Shown here: piece by piece, positions 11,859 to 23,616 of the stretch
Position numbering within the stretch: the first letter of the stretch is position 1
Layout: each line of letters opens with the position of its first letter
Origin: Silene conica
Lineage: Eukaryota; Streptophyta; Magnoliopsida; Caryophyllales; Caryophyllaceae
Direction of reading: 5' to 3'
Assembly (NCBI GenBank): GCA_029255685.2
Contig: CM055312.2
Span: 51,866,202-51,930,201, forward strand
DNA: 64,000 nt
Translations under genes and position numbers: made by a program
The notes under the pieces: generated by a model
Told to the model about the DNA's origin: nothing
The model's input: only the letters and a program-made list of their open reading frames with translations
The model's database searches: none

Positions 11859-12853
11859 TGTGGGGAATAAAACGCGTATTCACCCTAAATTTGCAGGATT
11901 ATAATGAAATATGCAATTGTGAATATCGTCATAAGATTAAAAACATGAGAAAAGAAGTACAACCTTTAGTCCTCGCGCAAAAGGCCTAAGAACAGGAATT
12001 AATGCAAATTCCCTCCTATAACTTGCACCCAAGACTTAGTTTGAGACGTGGCCGCGTGTGCTAGAAATCCTCTCCAATTGCCTTGCAATATAGGGAGAGC
12101 TATTTGAGTTTAGATGTGAGATCTGAGGTTTTGGGAGAAGAATGCTCTCAAAACCCTAATTTTACCCTGAGATTATTTTGCAGTGCAACAAGTGTAGTTG
12201 ACAAAAGGAGAAGTCTCCTCCTTTTGTAACTGAGGCCGGCCGAATATAGGGTTTGGGTAGGAGTGGGCTTTCCACTCTTACCTTATCCTAATGCGTGATT
12301 CGACCCAATTAGCTATTATTTATTCGCGGGTTTAATTTATAAATCGTAACATGTTATCAGTTATTAATACAGTCAATATATTAATAATGGTCTGATAAAA
12401 TACGATATTGTATAATTACCTAAATTAATATAACTGTTTATATTAATTTGTGAATATAATATTTAATTAAATATAACCGTTTATATTTAATTTACGAATT
12501 AATCTTGTAATCCGTATTAGCTAAAATTATTTAATCCGTATTAAATAATAATTCTCAACATCTTATTGACTAATTTAATAGTCAATACCTCTGACTAACC
12601 GTTTAGTCATATCCGGCAAAATGTGACTGTATTTTCATACCTTCACATCTCTCAAACGTGTCCTATAGGTGTGACGTATAGGGACCAGTTGACCACCGCC
12701 ATCCGTATGACAATAACGTCAAACTTATCTAGCAAGCCAACCGTTATTGATAAACGTGGATCAACTGGTAATAATACAGAAGTATGCCCTTGTGATCCTT
12801 AAAGAGATTTAATAAGTCATTGTACTTAATTGTCAAGGACACCAGCCCCAACA
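11859..12853 (-). repeat. 5' LTR of the outer Copia element
   Basis: This LTR of about 995 bp reads TGTGGGGAATAAA...CCCCAACA on the plus strand, which is TGTTGGGG...CCCCACA in the element's own sense. It has the short boundary (TGTTGGGG), not the extended boundary of the copy at 33982. Its flank on the Gypsy side is ATCAT. Confidence 0.92.
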
Positions 12854-14958
12854 ATCATGTACTATACTGTCCTAGAATCCCGAGTGTGCACACCCCTCTA
12901 AGGGCCAACCCCAAAGAGGAAGATAAGAGGACGGGGTCTCGATCAACTAACCCCCATCAGAAGCACTGTATAGGAAGTCCCTTATTATGGAACAACCTAC
13001 CCCTCTACCAAAACCGTTTCAAACCAACATGAGAATCCATTTCCAAAATAACCAAGTTATTTCCTTCAAATTTGATAACTCATAATAAGTTTGTAGAAAA
13101 GCAAGACGGTTTTGGTTCCCAAAACTTTTAGAATCATAAAGCACTTCTTTTCCATATTAAATATAATCCCGTTTCAAGAGATCAAAACAAACAAGTCTTT
13201 GTCCATAATCATTTTGTAAAATACATCCAACCAATATAAATAATTCAATATAATCAAAAGTCTCAACATGCAAGATAGTAACAAATCGTAACGGTTTAAT
13301 AAGAGTGTACGGATAAGCGTTTCCCTTACCTTGCAAGCGGTTAAAAGTTAGAGAGCCTATTCTACGAATCCCGACTCTACATAATATTTAAAATAATAGT
13401 CACTTATATGAACGACCATTACTAAGCTACTTGTAGTAAATTATGCGATAACTATACTTTCTCGGTTTTTACAGATTCAAAACAGAAACTTTAAATCGTC
13501 ATATCTCCTTCGTTAATAAACGTTTTGAGGTGAGACCAGTAAGGTTTGGTTCCATAGTGAGTCGTCCATCTTTAATGTCTTCGTGGTCAGAGTATAAAAA
13601 CGTGTTTAAGGGGTCCAAAGTTACAGTGTACCAAAGTTGGTCCAAAGGTGAGTCTTAAAACGTTACGGGGTGGTAAATACTCTTAACATGTCGAAACTCA
13701 TCGAAACGAAAGCCTAATACACTTTCAATTCATTAAAATTTAACATGTGAAGAGATGGGTCACTGATTATATTTATATGTATGACTAAATTACCCTTTTA
13801 TGGAAATGTAAGCTTTTAACAAGTAAGACAAATTAGAACATTTTTCCAGAACACAACCGAAACTTGTAAAAATCATATAAAATTTAAAACGTCATACGTG
13901 CATGGTTGGCTTTATTGGATTTCTTTATGTGTCTACAAGATATTGTTAGCCATGCATGTTGTCTCACAAATGGGTTTATCAGATCTAAAAACGCGTTTTC
14001 AAAACAATGGTCAAACACTGAGTCATGAAAAGTTTTACATCATAAAGCCTTCTTAACAAATCGAAACGAGTTGATTCAAAAGCCTATTATCATCTAGACG
14101 CAAACAAGTTTAACATATTAAAAGATGAGACACGGATTCCTTTTATAAATATGGTTTGATGACTCTTTAAGTGAGATCTAGTGATGCGGTTAAGCAGAAA
14201 ACATGTTGTAGTATATGATTTTTCATTTCTAAACGGTACATGCAAACATCCTAATTTTTGGTGAGTGTTTTTATAACAAATTAAGGAAGGTCCCAAATTT
14301 TTATTTTCTGAAAATACTCATTTTAACATGTGATTTCAGATCTACTACATGCATGCTACGTTTTTGACAAATAACGGTTTTTACTAGCTTTAATCCTTTG
14401 CATGCATGAGTAAAACTTGTTTGAGTGGTGTTATTTGATTTAAGAATATGTGAATTTGTGTTTATATGATGAGGAATCAGAATAAAAACAATTTTCATAG
14501 GCTTACTAAGTGAATAGTTGATGTTTAGGCAAGATCTTCCTCCTTAGCTCTCTTCTTCTTCTTCTTCCTTTTTTTTTTGTTCTCCCTCTGTATTTCTATC
14601 ACTCTCTCTATTTTTTTTGTATTTGTGAGGAATAGAAGCTGGTGGGGGATTGAATTAGGTTTAAGAGGGTTTAAATGAATGTTGGAAAAATGAGAAAGCA
14701 AAAGTATAGGGAAGGGGGAGGTGGCGGCTTGCATGCCTGGGAAGGGTCCATGTTTTTCTTCTTTTATTAGTCCCCATGTGTCTAGGTAAGTGTAGGTTTC
14801 TTAGGTAATACTTATCCATCAGATTTGATGTGGTATTACGGTTTCTTGCGCGACATAAAAAGATGCATGCGACGGTTTTACGTGTTTCTTTCAAGCGATA
14901 CTTGTATTGTCAATAAATTTCCCATTTTATTTTATTGACGGATTTTACGGGTATTACA
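12854..14958 (-). repeat. LTR-A of the Gypsy-type array (3' LTR, partial)
   Basis: It aligns with 30024-32133 and about 49644-51620 along its whole length and ends GGGTATTACA. Its other part lies left of the window, beyond the Copia insertion. It differs from LTR-B and LTR-C at many shared positions, for example TCATAGTGAG-type versus CCTTAGTGAG near 13555, and GGCTTGCATGCC versus GGCATGCATGCA near 14730. Small ORFs at 14090-14498 recur in the other LTRs and are not genes. Confidence 0.88.
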
Positions 14959-15210
14959 ATCTACCCTCCTTAAAAATGAACTTCGTCCTCGAAGTTCTAA
15001 AACTACCCCCCTTCAAGCAAAGCTGACGCTATCATCTATAATAGTCTCTTATAACGCATGGAAAACAAAAGAAATAAAAATTGCAGGTATTACATCCTAC
15101 CTCCCTTTAAGAGTGTTACGTCCTCGTAATTAGGTACTTACCTCGAAAAGCTATGTGTATTTAAGTTTCATGGCCTCCTCGGCTTCCCAAGTGGCCTCCT
15201 CGGTGTTATG
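14959..15210 (-). other. 3' end of internal A with two purine-tract modules
   Basis: In element sense there are two modules. Module 1 (about 14959-15003) is a CTTCGAGGACGAAGTTC relic, a purine tract and then the LTR start TGTAATACCC. Module 2 (about 15088-15133) is a diverged version: GAGGACGTAACACTC, a purine tract AAAGGGAGGTAGGA, and its own LTR-like start TGTAATACCTGC. Such relics are typical of the end of Gypsy pol next to the purine tract. Bases 15206-15210 (TTATG) are the target duplication of the next insertion. Confidence 0.75.
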
Positions 15211-18197
15211 TGTAACACCCCCATTTATTTAAGAGCCTTTAGCAAGACATTCTCAATAAATAGAGTTGTTACCATCTCGGAATGTCCGAGGTAGTGAATA
15301 ACAAAGTAAAACAAACCAAAGTACTTTATATAAAAACTGGTTAAATTTAAACTTTAATATGACAACTATTACGCGAAGAATAAAAGTACAACTCATCAAA
15401 GTATGTGATCTAATTCTAAGTAGGTCCAAGCCACGTCTCTCTCCATGCCCAAGCTCCTAATCCATCTGTCTCTGACCTGTAGAATCTACTCCCCATTCCG
15501 GATCATCGTAGGTGTACACGAATACACTGTCAACCTCGCGGTTGAGTAGGATAACACAATAATTATAATGCAACAGTTAAATGATATGCAAATGCCATGA
15601 TATGCTCGAGCTCAATCTCAATCTCATTCTCAAACTCATACTCTTGCACCAAGCCATACCGAACCTCCCGGCAGACTATAATCGGTCGTCACCGAACACC
15701 AGCTCAATAGCTGATAAGACACCAGGCCTGGTCTGCAGAACCACCCTGGGCTTTATATCAGAACAATATCTGACCATAACTTTCTCAGTAACCAATGCAT
15801 ATGCTATGCTCATGAATGCCACAATATAGTTATTTAATCATGCTATCAAATACTGAAATACTCATGCCATTGCCAATAATCCACAATCAATCCAACCAAT
15901 ATCATTCTTATATATTTCATGCTTGCATCCATCACATATAAGGCAACATCATTTCATGACACATCACAGAGTAAACATCCATTCATATCACTTCATAAAG
16001 TATAGTGTCAGTGTATCGTCCTACCTGGATAACAATATAATCCAATAGCAAGCCAGCAAGTAAACAGAGTTATGCCACTTCAATACCGTCACCTAACAAT
16101 TAGCAGAAGTATTCAATCACTAATCATTCCAATAACTATTTGTACTCCCGTCTACTTAACTTATTCATGAGCTTAATTAAATAAAACAATCACGACACAA
16201 CGATTATAATATACATAATTATTAACTAATATAATGATATAAACAAATATAATATATCAATAAATCAAATTAACTAATTACATAATATATAACACACAAC
16301 GAGACCGTATTAAACACGACTTCTTCAATTAGCTTGACTAACCCGTCTTTATTTCTTTTATAACTAATCTTCGATTAAATAATCGAACATAGAAAATATA
16401 ATTAAACAATTGGTAACCGTCACATCCATGTATAAAATTACTTAGCTTTAATCATTACTAACATGAACGAAATTGATAACAATAATAATCATACTAACAA
16501 CGATAACATTATCACAATAACAATATTAGCAATATTAATAATAATAACAACATTAGTAATAATAATAAGATGAATAAATAATATTAGTACCCATAATAAT
16601 AACATTAATAACATTAATATTAATAATAATAATAATAAGAATAATAATGATAATGATAACAATAATGCTACACCAATCATGATAAAACAACAACAAAATT
16701 GACAACCAATAAACGTAAACAGCCCTCAACCCGCAGTCTAAACAGACCGTGAAAACAGCCCCTTGACAGCCCCCGACACCCTCCAAAACAGCCCCAAAAG
16801 ACACCCCTTCAACCACCTGCACCACCACCAACCCACGGTGGTTGCAACCACCGCACCATGACGCATCCATTGGCACCAACCATGGCCCATGACTCGTCCC
16901 CAACAACACTCAAAACCGGTCACAAAACCCCTTGGTCGTAACATCCACCTACTGCTCGTGTTTCTGCCCCCTCTAAAAAGACGCCCTTAACCACCTTATG
17001 ACACCACCATAGCTACATCCTACCACCACCCTCGACACCCCACATCACATAACACTCCCTGGTGACAGCCACCAGGCTTCGACACCCCCTTAAACCCCTC
17101 AAACAGACGCCTTAACCGAGATGTATACGAACCCCCCCTATTTCTGCGGGATTCTGCATAGGCTGTCTAAACAGCCTCCTCCGGCCACCACGAACCATCT
17201 TACCACCCCCAACACCACCTAATATACACCACTACTATCACTCACGAGCCACGACAAGAATCGAATCAAAATATGGACGAATAAGCAACTGAAACGAGAT
17301 TGGCATAACAAGCATAAAACAGAGTATACATTCAGCAATAACGACTTTCATGGCGGTTTTTATGACGTTTATGGTGGTCCTATGGTGGGTTAAGCACGAG
17401 GTACATGTTATATATACTACAAAGATTACTCACAACCTTAATAGACAGATCCGAAGGTCTTCAAAGTACGAGAAAAAGAGGGTTAAACTTACAAGTACGC
17501 AAAGATGAAAACGAAGGGGAAAGGCTGCGTTGTTGTTGCTGTTGCTTACGTTCTCTTCAACTCACTGAGGCAAGATAGGGTTTCTGAGCGTAGATGGAGT
17601 AGAGGCAGACGAAATGAATAGGGTTTCTTTTTGGGTGTCGATGGAGGTAGAAAGGAGGTGTGGTGATTAGGGTTTTTAGGTTGTATTATGTCGGTATAGT
17701 GTTTTATGTTTATGGGTCATTACTCTCATATACGGTTTTCTCATAACTCGAGTCTAATAGTCCATCACACACCCCGAGGTCTCTCCAACTATATCCCGTA
17801 ACTTAAAATAACCAAGTACGTATAATTTATTTATACTAAGTAAATTAATTATGAGAATATAATTTTATTAGAACTAACATAAATATATATAAACATTAGG
17901 ATTTAAATATAATTATGACTTAAATAATAAAATAAGTATAAGTGGGAAATAAATATAAAATATGAAATATATTTAATTATAATTATATTATCAAAATAAA
18001 GAAATACAAATGAAATGTTATTTTATGAAATAACTATCAAATATAAAATTATTATGAAATACGAATTAATCGTAGAAATACGATTTATAAAATAATAACA
18101 GTTTACGTAAAATACTTTATAAACATTCCATTTGGAAATACTTGTATAAAACACAGTTTGACTGCCGTTGACCGAGGCTACTATACGGGGTATTACA
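15211..18197 (-). repeat. 3' LTR of the LARD-like element
   Basis: This 2987-bp copy starts TGTAACACCCCCATTTATTT and ends GGGGTATTACA. It contains an AAT/TAA microsatellite-rich stretch at about 16470-16680 and a C-rich stretch at about 16730-17230. ORFs here are low-complexity readings of those stretches and have twins in the other LTR. Confidence 0.93.
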
Positions 18198-20391
18198 GTC
18201 TTCCCCCCTTAAAATGAACTTCGTCCCGAAGTTCGCCACCCCGCAGCGACAACAAAACATCCCACGAGCATAAAACAAACACAAGTACTACATATACAGA
18301 AGCTCTAAAACGCAAAATGTTAAATTCTCTCCCCCTTAAGAAACTTTGTCCCCAAAGTTTAACATACGACAGAAGTACATGACACTCAAAGAACCACAAC
18401 ATTGACCGAAACATAACAAATTAAAACAGCAGACTCAATGCATGGTCAATCTCAGTCAGACAATCATAATAACATACCACTTAGCCAGATCGTAAACCAT
18501 CAAGATTTCATAATCCTATCCTCCTTAAAAGGTGGTTACGTCCCCGTAACCCCATTACAAAACTCCACATCCAAAGTCCAAGAAGATCATCGAAACAACA
18601 GTCACAAGTCATCTCATAAGTTAATTACTCTATACTGGGCAACTAGCATTTATGATCTTTTTGGAAATTCTGCTACAAAATTAACACCTTTGCATCAATG
18701 TGGACAAACAACCAACTCATAGTTCGTACTTAATATATTAAAACATTTCCTATTAGTAATCATGTTATATATGTAAGATCATGTTTATGCACACAAATTT
18801 TAGAAACGACATCAGGCAAAAATTTTAATCAACGTAATGAAACACGGAGCAATAACATATTTCACGAGATATACACCAATCATAGACTAGCAACTCAACT
18901 TAGCATTTCCAAGTATAATTAAGTTAAAATCACGTAGGTACATTTCCTATCTACTCACATAACATCATTTATCATAAAACTAGTAATAAATAATTTGCAA
19001 AATAAAAGGTTTATATTATGTGGGACAATTTCATATAGAGCAAGATTTCATCAACATGTAGCTACAGATTCTCTTATGTTTCAAAACAATTACCACAATG
19101 ATCCAACATCATCTTTATTATGGCTTATCACCATGAAAACATTTTGAAACTTTCAGACAATGAAGTTGTAATTAATGGCAATTTATAAATACGAACCAAC
19201 TGACGATTTACAAGCTACAGATCGAAAGTAAGACTAGCACTCCCATAATACACATGTCAACCAGATTACTAATTCAATACATTGTGATCAGATTTAAACA
19301 TAACAATATGTAGTTCACCTTGTGGCATAACAATAGTGTCTGTGTACATAAAACTAACTTTATATAAAACTCACCAATAATTAAGGTTATATTATTATAT
19401 AACAAAGTTCACATCCATATCATATGTCTATTGTTCATGCTACTAATGTCATATCAGAATATTACATGGTTACATCACATAATTCATATTTGATTAAACT
19501 TGTATATTGAAAACTTACATAACTTACAATTTCAAAAATCATACATTACGCTGCAACATCCAAAAATCATAATTAAATAACCGCTTAGCTATCTTGAAAC
19601 CTATTATAGTTTTTAGAAAATATAAGGAATTAAATAATCATAGGAAAATGAATCAATGCAAAGCTTAAGAGAATTATTTATAACAAATTTTACAACTCAG
19701 TTGGTCTAAACAAAAACTTTTCAGCAAATAAACAGAAAATTGGGCAACTTGTAAAAATCACTACTAATTAACGACTCATTAAGATTTTACGTGGCTTATC
19801 ATTTTGAAAACGTGAATGAATATTCTAACAGTGGAGTTGGAATTATGCATAAACAATACATGAGGTTTAAATGGTGTCATTTGCAAAAACATGGGTCAAA
19901 ACAGAACTGTGCAGTAACAATCTGACCATTGTCGACTAAAATATTTATTTCTCTCAAAATATAATTCGTATTAACATGAAACCAAAAGCATTGGTAAGCT
20001 AAAACAGAAGGTTATAACACGTAAAATTGTCACATTCATATAGAGAACACATTTTAAATGATAGTTCGTACAAACAAGGTCAAATTCTCAAAATTTATTA
20101 CAAATTTTGGTTCTAAAAAAAAATATTGCTTCACATTATCACATTTAAACATAATCAATCCTTCTCTAAAACGTGTGAACATGTCATTTGAAGCATTGAA
20201 ATCACATTGCACCATCTCGGCAATTATTCATTTTTTTTCAACTAAAATTGTGATCCAGAAAGCGGTAAAGATTGTGAAACTGAAAAGTATAATCAATTAA
20301 ATAACTTAATAATTATATATGTATAAACAATGCATTAATTTCTACCATCGCAGTAAACACAGCAGATTTAAGTACGTAAATATATCCTAGA
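18198..20391 (-). other. LARD interior, left part, with three purine-tract modules
   Basis: Three similar modules lie near the 3' LTR, at about 18198-18238, 18320-18362 and 18514-18553. In element sense each has a degenerate GAGGACGAAG-like segment (for example CTTCGGGACGAAGTTC, ACTTTGGGGACAAAG and GGTTACGGGGACGTAACC) followed by a purine-rich tract. The rest is AT-rich with no supported gene. Confidence 0.7.
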
Positions 20392-22866
20392 TGTAACACC
20401 CCCATTTAACTAGGAGCCTGAACTAGGACTTCCAGGGTAAATAAGACTGTTACCATCCTGGTTAGACCAGGGTAGTAGATATACAAAGTGAAAGAAACAC
20501 AGTACTTTAAAAGAAATAAGGATTAAACTGAACCTATTACATGACTTAGTCCAAAACTTCCAAAACTACTGAATTAAAACAAATGTTTGACTATGAAAAC
20601 AAAGCTAAGTGATCTAGTGGCTAGGTTGGTCTAGTCCACGTCTCTCGTCCATGCCCAGTCCTAGTCCACCTGTCTCTGACCTGAAAGATCTACTCCCCAT
20701 TCCGGATCATTGTAGTAGAATACGAATACACTGTCAACCTCGCGGTTGAGTAGGATAACACGATAACGAATAATGCAAACAAACAGAATATGCAAATGAT
20801 TATGCCATGCTCGAGCTCAATCTCATTCTCAAATCCGTAACTCCCAGCCATACCGAACCTCCCGGCAGACTATAATCGGCCGTCGCCGAACATCAGCTCA
20901 AAAGCTGATAAGACACCAGGCCTGGTCTGCAGAACCACCCTGGGCTTTATATCAGAACACTATCTGATTCACAATATCTCAGTACCAATGTATATGCCAT
21001 GCTCTTGAATGCAATGCAAAATAATTAACCATTAACTACTATGCTCATATAACTCATATTTGCATCCATAACATACAATGCACATCTACACAAATCTTAA
21101 CACAGAACAAGCACCAGTGTAACCTACCTGTATAGCAAGTCTGCAAATTGAAATCTCCCTCTAGAAGTATTCCACCTCGAATTCCGTTCCTATATGTATT
21201 ACTTAAAATTAAGTTCCATTCATATTACCAACCACTATAAAAATCTACTTAACATGTTCATGATTTATTTAATTATAGCAATTTGCACATATAAATATAC
21301 ACATATATTCATACCCTCATCATACCATTTAACGCTAACCAATTATACCCTAACTATATTAGACTTACCAAAAATAGACTTACCATAAATAGCATATCCA
21401 ATACATCTTCTAACACTTACTTATGATAAGACTAACCTTTGCACTTTTACTAACAACTAATTAAAATGCTCATCCTTACGTATCATATTAATTGACCCAA
21501 AATAAAATCATAATATCATTAATCATTAACATTCATGATGATAATAAGGACAAGGTATATCATACTAAACAAACAAGGAAATGCAGCGAAAAACAACGAA
21601 ACAACAACCCTTACTCACCCGCCTGAACACCTGCCCAAAACAGCCTGAACGACCGCCACTCCGACACCAACGACAGCCCCTGACCTCGCCCATGGCTCCA
21701 CCAGGCTCGCCTCTGAGCCCTGGTGGTTCCAGGGAGGTCACTGGTGGTCGTCGAAGTCGCAGCAACAACCCCCAGGCCCTGTCGTGACAACCCAGACGTA
21801 CCAACACTCTAACCCACGTTTTAAACAACCAAAACGAAAGTTCCTGCACTGGTTGACACAACCACCATAAACCACCGTGGCATCCACCAAGACAGACCCT
21901 ATACTACCCTCTAACAAACAACTTAATACCCCTAACAACCATACCCAGAAACGCATTCGAATTCTAACTCCAAAACGCACGTTCAGACACCACCAGAAAA
22001 CAAAAAAAAAACGACTCTGACACAGCCTAAGTAACCCACCAGACAGACGTCACATGTACCCACGACCCATCGTTACAAACACCCATCGACTCCCTAGACT
22101 ACATCCAATCAAATAAACCAATCCCTCATAACATACATAATCTGCAACTTATTCGAAATCAACTGCAAACATTCATGTTCAAAGAGTATTCTGAAAATGA
22201 TTTAAATGCTGACTCTGACACCCCAACTAAACCACCCATTCAGACGGTCAACAACGGCCAAAGTGGACAATATTAGGGTTGATACATAACAACTCTACCC
22301 CCTACATTAATCATTTACAAACGCATAAACTAAAACCTATAACAACAACGTAAACAGGCTAAACGAAAACAGAGAGGAAGAAACAGGAAACGAAGATGAT
22401 GGTGAACATACCCTATTTCCTGGGTATTCTGGCCCTCTTAGAAAGCTCCAACCACCATGTAAACCCTTCCCTGGTGTTCTCGGCTATGGCGGCAGTGAGG
22501 TGTGTGTGTGTTGCTTTTGTGTTGATAGGTCAAATAAGGTCTTAAAATAGAGTATAAATAGGACGGCTGGGTGAGGATTTCAGAATTTCTGAAATAAGGA
22601 AATAAATCGTGTGTGTGGGCTAGGGTTTAGGCACGCAAATCTAGGCCCAAAGGCTCGGTTAACCAGGGTTTGATCAACCCATCACGCACCCCAATACCCA
22701 CATAACATAAATCAAGTATGGGTTCGTTAATTATCCACTTACACGGTTCTAAAAACAACGCATAAAACACCTCGTCCACCAATATATATCGCTTAATTAT
22801 AACCCATCGACATCGAAAACCAATAAAGTTAACCTAAATAAACGATATAAAATACGGAGTATTACA
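20392..22866 (-). mobile_element. Solo LTR of a sister Gypsy-type family
   Basis: A single 2475-bp LTR starts TGTAACACCCCCATTTAACT and ends GAGTATTACA, flanked by CTAGA (20387-20391 and 22867-22871). It shares blocks with the surrounding LARD LTR, for example CTACTCCCCATTCCGGATCAT, the CACTGTCAACCTCGCGGTTG segment and the GGCCTGGTCTGCAGAACCACC segment, but differs elsewhere, so it belongs to a related family. No interior or second LTR is present, as expected after recombination between the LTRs of a full element. Strand follows its similarity to the surrounding minus-strand LTRs. Confidence 0.92.
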
Positions 22867-22871
22867 CTAGA

Positions 22872-23616
22872 AATCACGAAGGTGCTACTTATTATCAATT
22901 TATTACACATATCATTATATTATATCCCTACCTAAGGGTTCAGGGATCATATAGCCGCATGCATATCAGCAGACATAGATTAATATGACATATAAATCTG
23001 ATCATTCTTATTCAATACGAAACAATATATTACATAGTTGCGATAGTCATTTAGTGACCAGATATAATATAAACATTTCAAAACACCAAAATTATATGAT
23101 CATATCACTCCAAATTATTGTTCAATTAAATATACAACCATTCTCTGAAAATTTCAGTTCAATCATTCAGATCAATCAGCACTTTAAGATCAGTCGTATT
23201 CGTCTAATGCACATCATCATACCAGTCAAGCTTATATTTCAAAAATCACATTCCAATTTTCATGTTCTCAATACTTGAAAATCATACATCTCAATCAACA
23301 TTCAATATAAGTCTCATACAACACAGATCTCCAACCATACTTCACATCATACTTACCTCATTCATTTTCTGCGAAAACGTTAGTACAGTATATATATTGG
23401 GTCCTGTCATTTATTCAATACTACCGACGCTTTACATCTCTCAAGGGTGACCAGGTTAGACTGAAAGGGCCAGTGGCTTGGTTTGAGGGGGCCCCTAACT
23501 CATCCCAATCTTGGGGCTCCTAACAGTTACTAACCTGGGGTTCATTTTATTAGACTCTTGCTACGTTAATTATTCATTTGGTTTAGGCCTGAGGATCGTT
23601 CGCTCTGATACCACTT
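22872..23616 (-). other. LARD interior, right part, with primer binding site
   Basis: This is the start of the LARD interior in element sense. The tRNA-Met-type primer site TGGTATCAGAGC is on the minus strand at 23602-23613, three bases from the 5' LTR. The ORFs at 22985-23450 are AT-rich, lack known motifs and are probably not genes. Confidence 0.75.

Larger units (their letters stand above)
1..12853 (-). mobile_element. Outer Copia LTR retrotransposon, minus strand, interrupted and cut by window edge
   Basis: Read on the minus strand, this element has its 5' LTR at 11859-12853, a primer site, a leader (10113-11858), then gag-pol from 10112 leftwards. The gag-pol is interrupted at 301-8620 by another element and resumes at 300-1, so the rest of pol and the 3' LTR lie beyond the left edge. 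It is a close relative of the plus-strand Copia element at 33982-47315, which gives the full-length reference. It sits in LTR-A of the Gypsy-type array: the flank after 12853 (ATCATGTACTA) matches the uninterrupted LTR copies near 30024 and 49644. The expected 5-bp duplication ATCAT cannot be confirmed because the other end is outside the window. Confidence 0.93.

Noticed and set aside
16489-16944. Minus-strand ORFs rich in Leu/Ile/Val or Gly/Trp/Cys as small secreted proteins
   Set aside because: They are readings of the AAT microsatellite and the C-rich part of the LARD LTR, with twins in the other LTR.
23601-23616. tRNA-like sequence at the GCTCTGATACCAC sites
   Set aside because: These are primer binding sites complementary to the end of tRNA-Met, not tRNA genes; no cloverleaf sequence flanks them.
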